DNA from: Microvirga aerilata
GTDB lineage: Bacteria > Pseudomonadota > Alphaproteobacteria > Rhizobiales > Beijerinckiaceae
DNA length: 64,000 bases
NCBI RefSeq assembly: GCF_016743775.1
Contig: NZ_JAEQMY010000005.1
Coordinates: forward strand, 62,001 to 126,000
Direction: 5' to 3'
In this document: in pieces, positions 44,924 through 53,516 of the stretch
How positions within the stretch are numbered: the first letter of the stretch is position 1
How the letters are laid out: every line of letters starts with the position of its first letter
Translations under genes and position numbers: made by a program
Notes under the pieces: model-generated
What the model saw: only the letters and a program-made list of their open reading frames with translations
The model's database searches: none
What the model was told of the DNA's origin: nothing

Positions 44924-45396
44924 ACGCGCATGCACCCGTGCCCGTTTCGCTTGATGATCTGAAAGGCCAAGTTGGCCAGGAGATTGGTGTATCGCCCTGG
45001 ACGACCATCGATCAGGAGAGGATCGACCGCTTTGCTGAAGTTACGGCGGATCGCCAGTTCATCCACGTGGACCCGGAGAGGGCTGCCGCAGAGACGCCTT
45101 TCGGCGGCACCATCGCGCATGGCTTCCTGACCCTGTCGCTTCTGTCCGCCATGGCACAGGAGGCGTTGCCGGTGCTCGCGAACCGCACCATGGGCATCAA
45201 TTACGGCTTGGAGCGGGTCCGCTTTCTCGCGCCCGTACCGGCTGGAGCGCGGGTGAGGGGACGCTTCACGCTCGCGGATGTTTCCATGCGCTCCTCCGTA
45301 CAGGCCATGCTCCGCTATCAGGTGACCGTCGAGATCGAGGGCGCCGATAAGCCGGCGCTTGCGGCCGAGTGGATCACCCTTGCCGTGCTCGGCTGA
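44920..45396 (+). CDS. MaoC-like (R)-specific enoyl-CoA hydratase
   Basis: A 158-residue hotdog protein with the hydratase-2 signature. DRQFIHVDPERAAAETPFGGTIAHGFLTLSLL carries the catalytic Asp and His. It hydrates trans-2-enoyl-CoA to (R)-3-hydroxyacyl-CoA or acts on branched analogues. Overlap with the SDR gene indicates translational coupling. It would follow the dehydrogenation or phosphate-elimination step of the pathway. Confidence 0.88.
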   Translation: MNAHAPVPVSLDDLKGQVGQEIGVSPWTTIDQERIDRFAEVTADRQFIHVDPERAAAETPFGGTIAHGFLTLSLLSAMAQEALPVLANRTMGINYGLERVRFLAPVPAGARVRGRFTLADVSMRSSVQAMLRYQVTVEIEGADKPALAAEWITLAVLG

Positions 45397-45437
45397 GGTG
45401 GCGTCAGCCCAGGGCATATGAAGGAGGCCGTCTGCCC

Positions 45438-46472
45438 GTGACAGCGCAAGCAACAGCACATCTCGAAGCCGAACGTCTCGGCCCCTATCTTGCGGCGCAC
45501 GTTCCGGCCTTCGGGCAGCTTGTCAGCGCCGAGAAATTCGCCGGCGGCCAGTCGAACCCAACCTTCCTGATCACGTCGACGGAGGGCCGCTTCGTGTTGC
45601 GGCGCAAGCCTCCGGGAGCCCTTTTGAAATCCGCCCATGCGGTCGACCGCGAATACCGGATCATGGCGGCACTGGCTCAGACGGACGTGCCCGTGCCGCA
45701 CGTTCTGCATCTCTGCACGGATGACTCCGTCATCGGGTCCATGTTCTACGTCATGGAACATGTCGAGGGGCGGATCTTCTGGGACGGCAAGCTGCCGGAA
45801 CTTCAGCCCGATGAGCGCCGCGCCATCTACGATTCCATGAATGCGGCGCTTGCGGCCCTGCATAAAGTTGATCCCGCTGCGGTTGGGCTGGCCGATTACG
45901 GGAAACCAGGAAGCTACTTCGAGCGGCAGGTTGCCCGCTGGACGGAGCAATACAGGGCATCCGAGATCCACCCGATCCCGGCCATGGATGCGCTGATCGA
46001 ATGGCTTGTGAGCGCGATGCCGGAGGATGACGGGCGGGTAAGCCTCGTTCATGGCGATTACCGCATCGACAACATGATCTTCGAGCCGTCGGGCGCGCGG
46101 ATCCTCGCGGTTCTCGACTGGGAGCTGTCGACCTTAGGCCACCCCCTCGCGGATCTCGCTTACCAATGTATGCAGTGGCGCCTGCCGTCCGAGGGTGCGT
46201 TCCGCGGCTTGGGGGGAATTGACCGGCAGGCCTATGGCATCCCGACCGAAGCAGAATATGTCGAGCTCTACTGCAAGCGATCCGGCGTTGACGTCATCGG
46301 CAACTGGCCCTTCTATCTCGCCTTCAGCTTCTTCCGGCTCGCCGCCATTCTCCAGGGCGTCTACAAGCGGGCGCTGGATGGGAACGCATCCAACCCCGAG
46401 CGCGGACGCCGCATGGGGGAAGCCGTTCCCATGATGGCCGATATGGCATTGGAGGTCGTCCGCTCCCGCTGA
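45438..46472 (+). CDS. APH-like phosphotransferase, ACAD10/ACAD11-type 4-hydroxyacyl-CoA kinase candidate
   Basis: A 344-residue aminoglycoside-phosphotransferase-fold protein. GTG 45438 is chosen because AAGGAGG (45421-45427) lies 10 bases upstream. It resembles the N-terminal kinase domain of mammalian ACAD10/ACAD11 and bacterial LvaA. Shared blocks include FAGGQSNPTFLI (34-45), VLRRKPPG (53-60), SAHAVDREYRIM, VPVPHVL, HGDYRIDN (205-212, catalytic Asp207) and LDWELSTLG (226-234, metal-binding Asp227), then FSFFRLAAILQGVYKR. Such kinases phosphorylate the 4-hydroxyl of acyl-CoA so that the ACAD partner can eliminate phosphate. The partner gene is at 24627. It ends the plus-strand operon. Confidence 0.82.
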   Translation: MTAQATAHLEAERLGPYLAAHVPAFGQLVSAEKFAGGQSNPTFLITSTEGRFVLRRKPPGALLKSAHAVDREYRIMAALAQTDVPVPHVLHLCTDDSVIGSMFYVMEHVEGRIFWDGKLPELQPDERRAIYDSMNAALAALHKVDPAAVGLADYGKPGSYFERQVARWTEQYRASEIHPIPAMDALIEWLVSAMPEDDGRVSLVHGDYRIDNMIFEPSGARILAVLDWELSTLGHPLADLAYQCMQWRLPSEGAFRGLGGIDRQAYGIPTEAEYVELYCKRSGVDVIGNWPFYLAFSFFRLAAILQGVYKRALDGNASNPERGRRMGEAVPMMADMALEVVRSR

Positions 46473-46544
46473 GGGAGCTTCAACCGAAAGCCTCGGCGCG
46501 CCTCATGTCTGAGACGCCCGGCAGGATCGAAGCAGAGAGGCCTG

Positions 46545-47348
46545 TCAGGGCTTTGCCAGCATCCATTCATGATCCGGATCGTTGTGGAACTTCCACACAC
46601 GCTTCGGGCCTGCCATCACATTCAGGTAGTAAAGCTCATAACCGTGCGGTGCGCCGACAGGATGGTATCCCTCCGGCACCAGCACTACATCGCCATTGGC
46701 GGCGGCCAGCGTTTCATCGAGAGAGCGGTCGTCGGTGTAGACCCGCTGGAGTGCGAAGCCCGAGGGCGGGTTGAGCCGGTGGTAATAGGTCTCCTCGAGC
46801 AGCGACTCGTTGGGCAGCATGTCCCGGTCGTGCTTGTGGGGCGGGTAGCTCGACCAGTGGCCGGACGGGGTGATGACCTCGACCACGAGCAGGCTCTCTG
46901 CCGGTTCCGTTTCCGGCAGGATGTTGCGCACATGGCGCGTGTTCGTGCCTTGGCCGCGGGTTTCCTGGCCCACCTGATCGGGACGGATCACGCGAGCCGG
47001 GAGCTTGCCTTCGCCCGGTGCCGTGCAGACGGCGACCTCGCAGTCGGTTTCCGCCTGCAGCGACCATTCCGAGCGCGCGGGTGCATAGAGCGACCACGGG
47101 TCTGCCTCGAAGGGTGAGGAGCGCCCGCCGATGGTGCCGAAATCCTGGCCCGCCGCGCCCACGCGCGCTGTGCCGGAGAGCAGGACGATGCAGGCCTCCC
47201 GGTCTCCCGTCTCCTGCTTGAGGCTCTGCCCGCTTTTCAACCGATAGACCTCGAAGCCCACATAGGTCCATCCGGCGGATGCGGGCGTGATGGCGTGGAT
47301 GCGCCCTTGTTCATCGGGTTTCGACGGTTTGACCAGGAGCTTCGACAT
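46545..47348 (-). CDS. iolB: 5-deoxy-glucuronate isomerase IolB
   Basis: A 267-residue double-cupin isomerase that converts 5-deoxy-glucuronate to 2-deoxy-5-keto-gluconate in myo-inositol breakdown. SGHWSSYPPHKHDRD carries cupin metal-binding His residues and LEETYYHRLNPPSGFALQRVYTDDRSLDE is the family block, with VLVPEGYHPVGAPHGYELYYLNVMAGP near the C-terminus. It is the last gene of the minus-strand iolC-iolD-iolE-iolB operon, 12 bases after iolE. Confidence 0.95.
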   Translation of the reverse strand: MSKLLVKPSKPDEQGRIHAITPASAGWTYVGFEVYRLKSGQSLKQETGDREACIVLLSGTARVGAAGQDFGTIGGRSSPFEADPWSLYAPARSEWSLQAETDCEVAVCTAPGEGKLPARVIRPDQVGQETRGQGTNTRHVRNILPETEPAESLLVVEVITPSGHWSSYPPHKHDRDMLPNESLLEETYYHRLNPPSGFALQRVYTDDRSLDETLAAANGDVVLVPEGYHPVGAPHGYELYYLNVMAGPKRVWKFHNDPDHEWMLAKP

Positions 47349-47360
47349 CGCATCTGTTCC

Positions 47361-48245
47361 TTATCGCAGGCCGGCTTCCTTGAGGAAGCGGGTGAGATTG
47401 GCATAGCCCATCTTGGCATAGGTGAGCGGGTGAGCCTTCTTGGGATCCTGCTCCGCCTCGATCACCACCCATCCGCTGTAGCCCGGCAGTTCCTTGAAGA
47501 CGGAGACGAAGTCCACCATGCCGTCACCCGGCACGGTGTAGACGCCTTCGAGAACGGAATCGAGGAAGCTCCAACCCTTGGAGCGCGAGCGCTCCATCAC
47601 CACCTTGCGCACGTCCTTGGTGTGCACATGGCTGATGCGGTTGCGATAGCGGCGTGCAAGCTCCGCGGGGTTTGCCCCGCCCCATGTGGCATGCCCCGTA
47701 TCGAGGAGAAGATGCACGGCCTCGCCCGTGGAGCGCATGAAGGCGTCGATATCGGCCTCGGATTCCACGATGGTGCCCATGTGGTGGTGATAGACGACAC
47801 GCACCCCCTCCTGCAGGGTGCGCTCGGCCACCTGCGTGATGCGGCGGCCGAACTCGGCCCAGTCGCCTTCCTGCATCACGGGTCGCTGCGACAGGGGCTT
47901 GGAGCGATCGCCATGGATCGCGTTCGATGTCTCGGCGAAGACGAGCACGTTCGAGCCCATGCTTTTCAGGAGATCGAGATGCGGGCGGAGCGCCTTCATC
48001 TCCGCATCGGCATCGCGCGTGAGAAGCTCGGCGGAGTACCAGCCCGACACGCAGGCCATGCCGAAAGGTGCAAGCGCCTTCTTCAACGCCTCCGGCTCGC
48101 GGGGAAACTTATTGCCGAGCTCCATGCCTTCGAAGCCAGCCTCCTTGGCCTCGGCGAGGCAGACCTCCAGCGGCGTCTCGCCGCCGAGCTCCAGCATGTC
48201 GTCGTTGGACCAGCCGATGGGATTGGCCCCGATGCGGATCGTCAT
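47361..48245 (-). CDS. iolE: 2-keto-myo-inositol dehydratase IolE
   Basis: A 294-residue TIM-barrel enzyme of the xylose-isomerase-like family that dehydrates 2-keto-myo-inositol. IGANPIGWSNDDMLELGG at the N-terminus, the GMELGNKFP block and metal ligands around VYHHHMGTIVES and DTGHATWGG are characteristic. It lies 23 bases downstream of iolD and 12 upstream of iolB, on the same strand. Confidence 0.95.
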   Translation of the reverse strand: MTIRIGANPIGWSNDDMLELGGETPLEVCLAEAKEAGFEGMELGNKFPREPEALKKALAPFGMACVSGWYSAELLTRDADAEMKALRPHLDLLKSMGSNVLVFAETSNAIHGDRSKPLSQRPVMQEGDWAEFGRRITQVAERTLQEGVRVVYHHHMGTIVESEADIDAFMRSTGEAVHLLLDTGHATWGGANPAELARRYRNRISHVHTKDVRKVVMERSRSKGWSFLDSVLEGVYTVPGDGMVDFVSVFKELPGYSGWVVIEAEQDPKKAHPLTYAKMGYANLTRFLKEAGLR

Positions 48246-48268
48246 TGTCTTTATCCTTCGTGTTTTGA

Positions 48269-50116
48269 TCAGTCGCCCACCCGCTGTGCGGCCAAGGCTG
48301 TTTCATAATCCTTGCGGGCGGCCTTCACCTGCTCGCGCACCGAGACTTCCGGCACCGCAACGTCCCACCAGTGACCGCCCTCATCCGTTGAGATCAGCGG
48401 GTCGGTATCAATGACAATGACCGTGCTGCGGTCTGCCTGACGCGCCTGCTTCAATGCGTCTTCCAGTTCGGCGATGCTCTTCACCTTGGTCGCCTGCGCT
48501 CCGAGGCTTGCCGCATGAGCGGCGAAGTCGATATCGGGCAGGGTCACGTGGTTCGTATGCTGCAGGAGGTTGTTGAAGCTTTCACCGCCGGTGGCGCGCT
48601 GCAGGCGATTGATGCAGCCATAGCCACGGTTGTCGAGGAGCACCACGGTAAGCCTGTGGCCCAGCATGACAGAGGTGGCGAGTTCGGAATTCATCATGAG
48701 GTAGGAACCGTCACCCACCATCACGATCACCTCGCGGCTTGGATCCGCCATCTTCACGCCGAGCCCGCCTGCGATCTCGTAGCCCATGCAGGAATAACCA
48801 TATTCCATGTGGTAGCCGAGAGCGGTGCTCGCCTTCCAGTGCTTGTGCAGTTCGCCCGGCAACCCGCCTGCGGCGCAGACCACCACATCTGTTAGCGAGG
48901 AGGTGCGCTGCACCGCGCCGATCACCTGCGCGTCGGAGGGAAGTTCGGCATTGGTGGGGTCCGTGTAGCGGTCGGCGGTCTCGGACCAGCGTGCCTTCTC
49001 ATCCCGGCCCTTGGCGGTCCAGGTGTCGGGCGCCTTCCAGCTTCCCAGCGCGTGGCTTAATTCCTCGAGGCCGACGCGGGCATCCGCCACCAGCGTCTGG
49101 GCGCTATGCTTCGCGGCATCGAAAGCCTGTACGTTGAGCCCGACGATGCGCCGGTTCGGATCCTTGAACAGGGCCCAGGAGCCGGTGGTGAAATCCTGCA
49201 GACGCGTGCCGACCGCGATCACCACGTCGGCGTTCTCGGCGAGCGCATTGGCAGCCCCCGTGCCGGTGACGCCTACGGCACCCAGGCAGGCCGGGTGATC
49301 ATGCGGAACGCTCGACTTGCCGGCCTGTGTCTCGCCGATGAAGAGGCCATGTTTTTCGGCAAATTCCGCCAGCACCTTTTCAGCGCCCGAATAGAGAACG
49401 CCGCCGCCGGCGATGATGAAGGGCTTCTTCGCGTTGCAGATGATGGCGGCCGCCTCTGCGAGTTCGGTCTCATCCGGGCGGATGCGGCGCGGCGACCAGA
49501 TCTTTTCCGCAAAGAAGCTTTCGGGATAATCGTAAGCCTCGGCCTGCGTGTCCTGGCACAGCGCAAGGGTTACCGGGCCGCAATCGGCAGGATCGGTGAG
49601 CACGTTCATGGCGCGCTGGAGCGCGGGAATGATCTGCTCCGGCCGCGAGATGCGGTCGAAGTAGCGGGAGACGGGCTTGAAGCAGTCGTTGGCCGAAACC
49701 GTGCCATCCGAGAAGCTTTCGATCTGCTGCAGCACCGGGTCGGGCCTGCGGTTGGCGAACACGTCGCCCGGCAGCAGCAGCACCGGAAGGCGATTCACAT
49801 GGGCAACCGCTGCCGCCGTCACCATGTTGGTGGCGCCGGGGCCGATGGAGGTGGTGCAGGCCATCATGCGACGCCGCCGCGAGGCCTTTGCAAAGGCCAC
49901 CGCTGCGTGGGCCATGCCCTGCTCGTTGTGGGCGCGGAATGTGGGCAGACGGTCACGCACCCCGTGCAAGGCCTCGCCCATGCCGGCCACGTTGCCATGA
50001 CCGAAGATGGCCCAGACGCCACCGAACAGCGGCAGGACCTCTCCGTCAACTTCGGTTTTCTGCGCCGTCAGGAAGCGGGCAATGGCTTGCGCCATGGTGA
50101 GGCGGGTCGTGCTCAT
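48269..50116 (-). CDS. iolD: 3D-(3,5/4)-trihydroxycyclohexane-1,2-dione hydrolase IolD
   Basis: A 615-residue thiamine-diphosphate enzyme that opens the inositol-derived ring. The catalytic Glu lies in HNEQGMAHAA near residue 65. The cofactor motif GDGSYLMMNSELATS runs to NRGYGCINRLQ in the C-terminal third. I chose ATG 50116 (protein start STTRLTMAQAIARF), the usual start for the family; a longer frame from 50224 would reach close to the iolC stop. Length is typical. It is the second gene of the iol operon. Confidence 0.95.
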   Translation of the reverse strand: MSTTRLTMAQAIARFLTAQKTEVDGEVLPLFGGVWAIFGHGNVAGMGEALHGVRDRLPTFRAHNEQGMAHAAVAFAKASRRRRMMACTTSIGPGATNMVTAAAVAHVNRLPVLLLPGDVFANRRPDPVLQQIESFSDGTVSANDCFKPVSRYFDRISRPEQIIPALQRAMNVLTDPADCGPVTLALCQDTQAEAYDYPESFFAEKIWSPRRIRPDETELAEAAAIICNAKKPFIIAGGGVLYSGAEKVLAEFAEKHGLFIGETQAGKSSVPHDHPACLGAVGVTGTGAANALAENADVVIAVGTRLQDFTTGSWALFKDPNRRIVGLNVQAFDAAKHSAQTLVADARVGLEELSHALGSWKAPDTWTAKGRDEKARWSETADRYTDPTNAELPSDAQVIGAVQRTSSLTDVVVCAAGGLPGELHKHWKASTALGYHMEYGYSCMGYEIAGGLGVKMADPSREVIVMVGDGSYLMMNSELATSVMLGHRLTVVLLDNRGYGCINRLQRATGGESFNNLLQHTNHVTLPDIDFAAHAASLGAQATKVKSIAELEDALKQARQADRSTVIVIDTDPLISTDEGGHWWDVAVPEVSVREQVKAARKDYETALAAQRVGD

Positions 50117-50220
50117 GCGTGCTCCAAATGAATCGCGCCGACCTTGCAGGAGGGGCGCAGCCTTCTCAAGCTGGTCTTCAGGATAGGAAGGGGGTTGAAC
50201 ATGGAACCGCCCGTTATCGT

Positions 50221-52134
50221 TCATGCGGCTTTCGCTCGCTCGGAGACCCGCTGCCAGGCATCGACGAGGCGCTGAAAGCGTGAGGCCATGTCACAGATGG
50301 CGGCTTCGCCCGTGATCTCGCCTTTGAGCCAGCGGCGGGCGGCGTCGTTGAAGATGGTGCGGCCGACCGCGAATCCCTTCACTTGGCGCTCGCCCGCGGC
50401 TGCCGCAAAAGCCGCCTCCAGCTCGTCTTCCGGCGCTTCGAGGCCGAGCAGTACGATGCCGCGGCAATAGGGATCATTGCGGGTGATCACCTCTCCGATG
50501 GCGTGCCATGCCGCTTTGTCGCGCTGCGGCTCCAGCTTCCACCAATCGGGCTTGATCCCGAGATCATAGAGGCGCTGGAGAACGCCGGCGACCGTATCGG
50601 TTTTGAGCACTCCGTGCTTTCCCGCGATGATCTCGACAAGAAGCTCGCGGCCGATGCGACGTGCGGCATCGTGGAGCCGCAGCAGGTCGCGTTCCTGGCG
50701 CTGCTTCAGCTCCGGCGGGTCGTCCGGGTGGTAGAAGCACAGACACTTGATGGTGTGCCCGACCGGCCATTCGACCAGTTGCGCGCCAAGGCTGCCGCCG
50801 CCCTCGAAGTCGAGGGGGCGCGAACCCGGAAGCTCTACCGGACGCCCGATCCAAAACGGATGATCGGCGGCGCGAAACAGAGCTTCGCGGCCATAGGTGC
50901 CATCGATCAGCATGCCGAAACCGGGGCGGCCATCTGCAACGCGCGCCGCAGCCTGCACGGCAAGCACCTTGAAATCGGGAATGCGGCCGACGGGTGCGCC
51001 GACCTCGTGCGCCATCGCTTCCAACTGCATGCGGTGGTCGATGGCAAGCGCCATCAGCGTGTCCGCTTGAGGCCTTCGGGTCGTCGCCCAGTGGATGTGA
51101 TTGATGTCTTGGTCGAACCGCAACGCCTTGTGGCGGCTGCCCTCCTGCAGAAAATGCTGCAGCTCGGGAAAAGTTGGGATTTCGGGCGAGCAGAGGAGGC
51201 GCGAGACCGCGAAGGCGCCGCTGGCATTCGCATAAGCGCAGCACGTTTCAAGCGTCTCATCCCTGAGCCAGCCGCGCAGGAAGCCGGAGAGAAACGCATC
51301 GCCGGCGCCGAGCACGTTGTAGACCTCGACCGGAAAGCCAGGGCCTTTCACCCCGTCATCGAGAGAGGCCGGGATCTCATCAGGAAACACCACGCACCCC
51401 ATGGGACCGCGCTTGCACACGATAGTAGCCTTCGAAATGGACCGAATGGCACGGATCGCCGCAAGCGTATCCTCGGAGCCTCCTGCGATATGCAATTCCT
51501 CTTCCGTTCCAACGATGAGATCGCAATCGGCCAGGATTGGTTTCAGGTGTTCCGTCACCGCATCCGAGCGCACATAGCGCGCCTCGCCTGCGCTGTGGCC
51601 GAGAAGACCCCAGAGATTGGGGCGGTAATCCACATCGAACACCACCTTGCGCCCGTTCGCCTTGGCGATGCGGATCGCCTTCCTCTGCGCGGCTGCCGTT
51701 GTTTCCCGGGAAAAGTGCGTGCCTGTGACGACGATGGCCGCGGCAGAGGCGATGAAGCTCTCGTCGATATCGTTCTCGGTGAGCGCCATGTCGGCGCAGT
51801 TGTCGCGGTAGAAGATCAGTGGAAAGGAATTCTCGTCCCGCACCCCAAGGATCACGAGGGCGGTCAGGCGCTGCTCGTCCGTGACGATTCCTTGCGTCGT
51901 GACACCCTCGCGCTCCATCTGCTCCCGGATGAAGCGGCCCATGGCTTCATTGCCGACACGGGTGACAAACCCCGATTTCAATCCGAGCCGCGCCGTGCCG
52001 ATGGCGATGTTCGCCGGGCATCCCCCGACCGCCTTGGAGAAGGAGGCCATGTCCTCCAGCCGCCCGCCCACCTGCTGGCCATAAAGATCCACCGAGGAGC
52101 GGCCGATGGTGATCACATCCAAGGCTGGCTTCAT
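50221..52134 (-). CDS. iolC: 5-dehydro-2-deoxygluconokinase fused to a DUF2090 aldolase-like domain (IolC)
   Basis: A 637-residue two-domain protein. Residues about 1-325 are a PfkB-type sugar kinase (GGCPANIAIGTARLG near residue 37, catalytic GAGDAFLSGFLRG near 288). Residues about 330-637 are a DUF2090 domain related to class I aldolases, thought to cleave the phosphorylated product (the IolJ step). Such fusions are common in rhizobia and would combine phosphorylation and cleavage to dihydroxyacetone phosphate and malonate semialdehyde. It leads the minus-strand operon and is preceded by two IolR-type operators. Confidence 0.93.
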   Translation of the reverse strand: MKPALDVITIGRSSVDLYGQQVGGRLEDMASFSKAVGGCPANIAIGTARLGLKSGFVTRVGNEAMGRFIREQMEREGVTTQGIVTDEQRLTALVILGVRDENSFPLIFYRDNCADMALTENDIDESFIASAAAIVVTGTHFSRETTAAAQRKAIRIAKANGRKVVFDVDYRPNLWGLLGHSAGEARYVRSDAVTEHLKPILADCDLIVGTEEELHIAGGSEDTLAAIRAIRSISKATIVCKRGPMGCVVFPDEIPASLDDGVKGPGFPVEVYNVLGAGDAFLSGFLRGWLRDETLETCCAYANASGAFAVSRLLCSPEIPTFPELQHFLQEGSRHKALRFDQDINHIHWATTRRPQADTLMALAIDHRMQLEAMAHEVGAPVGRIPDFKVLAVQAAARVADGRPGFGMLIDGTYGREALFRAADHPFWIGRPVELPGSRPLDFEGGGSLGAQLVEWPVGHTIKCLCFYHPDDPPELKQRQERDLLRLHDAARRIGRELLVEIIAGKHGVLKTDTVAGVLQRLYDLGIKPDWWKLEPQRDKAAWHAIGEVITRNDPYCRGIVLLGLEAPEDELEAAFAAAAGERQVKGFAVGRTIFNDAARRWLKGEITGEAAICDMASRFQRLVDAWQRVSERAKAA

Positions 52135-52187
52135 GCTATTCCTCCCGCTTCCGGCTCTCGTGAGCCTTGTTCGGCCCTTGCGGTCAT

Positions 52188-52231
52188 AGAACGTTTATTC
52201 TATTAGCAAGTTATGCTGGAATATCAATTCT
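52188..52231. promoter_or_regulatory. Two IolR-type operators between iolC and idhA
   Basis: AGAA-N6-TTCT (52188-52201) and GGAA-N6-TTCT (52218-52231) lie 30 bases apart centre to centre, about three helical turns. Both are variants of the GGAA-N6-TTCC palindrome recognised by rhizobial IolR. They sit between the divergent iolC (start 52134) and idhA (start 52270) genes and are well placed to repress both. Confidence 0.65.
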
Positions 52232-52269
52232 AAATTTGCTGTGAGCCGGCAAAGGATATGAGGGGACAG

Positions 52270-53259
52270 ATGATCAGGATCGCCGTTCTGGGCGCGGGCC
52301 GCATCGGCCGCATTCACGGGCGCAACGCCGCCAGCCATCCCGATGCGCGCCTGGTGGCGGTGGCCGACCCGCATACGCCTTCCGCCCAGGATCTGGCGGT
52401 GTCGACGGGGGCCGAGGTCGCGTCCTTGGACGAGATCGTCGAGCGCTCCGATGTGGACGCCATCCTGGTCTGCACGCCGACCACGACCCATGCGGATCTG
52501 ATCGAGCGCGGGGCGCGGGCCGGCAAGGCGGTGTTCTGCGAGAAGCCCGTCGATCTCTCGAGCGCGCGCATCGAGGCTTGTCTCGCCACAGTGGAGAAGG
52601 CCGGCACGCCGCTGATGATCGGCTTCAACCGCCGCTTCGACCCGAACTTCGCTGCCTTGCGCCGCCGCCTCGCCGACGGGGAGGTGGGCGAGGTGGAGCT
52701 GGTGACGATCCTGTCCCGCGATCCCGGCCCGCCGCCGGTAAGCTACATCGCCACCTCGGGCGGCCTGTTCCGGGACATGATGATCCACGACCTCGACATG
52801 GCCCGCTTCCTGCTGCTGGGTGACGAGCCGGTGGAGGTTCATGCGGTCGGATCCTCCCTGGTCGATCCGGCCATCGGCGAGGCGGGCGATGTGGACACGG
52901 CGGCCGTGATGCTCAAGACCGCCAGGGGGCGGATCGTGCAGATTTCCAACTCCCGCCGCGCCACCTACGGCTACGACCAGCGCATCGAGGTGCATGGCTC
53001 CAAGGGCATGATCCGTGCCGGCAACATTCACCGCACCACCGTGGAGGTGGCGAATGCGTCGGGCGTCACCGCCGATCCGGTGCAGGACTTCTTCCTGGAG
53101 CGCTATGCGGAGGCCTACCGCGACGAGCTCGCCGCCTTCCTGAACGCCGTGCGCGACGGCAAGGCCTGCGACCCCACCGGCCACGATGGCCTCATGGCCC
53201 AGCGGCTGGCGGATGCGGCGACGGAGTCGGCGAAGGAAGGAAAGCCGGTGCGGGTCTGA
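52270..53259 (+). CDS. idhA: Inositol 2-dehydrogenase
   Basis: About 329 residues from ATG 52270 (GAGGGG upstream); ATG 52258 is an alternative. It is a Gfo/Idh/MocA dehydrogenase with Rossmann motif GAGRIGRIHGRN near the N-terminus, the EKPVDLS block and GFNRRFDPNF. DMMIHDLDMARFLLG carries the catalytic His and Asp. It oxidises myo-inositol to 2-keto-myo-inositol, the substrate of IolE. It is divergent from iolC across a shared IolR operator region and is followed by a REP-like element. Confidence 0.93.
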   Translation: MIRIAVLGAGRIGRIHGRNAASHPDARLVAVADPHTPSAQDLAVSTGAEVASLDEIVERSDVDAILVCTPTTTHADLIERGARAGKAVFCEKPVDLSSARIEACLATVEKAGTPLMIGFNRRFDPNFAALRRRLADGEVGEVELVTILSRDPGPPPVSYIATSGGLFRDMMIHDLDMARFLLLGDEPVEVHAVGSSLVDPAIGEAGDVDTAAVMLKTARGRIVQISNSRRATYGYDQRIEVHGSKGMIRAGNIHRTTVEVANASGVTADPVQDFFLERYAEAYRDELAAFLNAVRDGKACDPTGHDGLMAQRLADAATESAKEGKPVRV

Positions 53260-53285
53260 CAGTGTCATCTCGGACAGAGCGCAGC

Positions 53286-53505
53286 GACGATCCGGGATCG
53301 TAGTCCGAATAAAGTGCCGTCATCCCGGGGCTGCGGAGCAGAGCCCGGGATCCATAACCGCTAACGTTGCAGAACAAGACGCGACGCTGTTCGCCCTCTC
53401 CTGAGACGTCAGTGGTTATGGATCCCCGCCTGCGCGGGGATGACAGCGTTGAGGATCCAGCACTTGATCCTGCACCCGGTCCCGGATCGGCTGCGCCGTC
53501 CGGGA
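53286..53505. repeat. Cluster of REP-like palindromes, including an inverted (REPIN-like) pair
   Basis: The 257-base gap 53260-53516 is filled with GC-rich palindromes. ATCCCGGG/CCCGGGAT (53322-53351) is followed by GGATCCATAACC (53350-53361). Its exact inverse GGTTATGGATCC (53414-53425) precedes ATCCCCGC/GCGGGGAT (53422-53441). This makes an inverted pair of hairpin units about 120 bases long. Two further stems, CGATCC/GGATCG (53288-53300) and TCCCGGA/TCCGGGA (53480-53505), flank it. The layout resembles REPINs or BIMEs, non-autonomous repeats. Confidence 0.7.
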
Positions 53506-53516
53506 TAACGGCCGGA

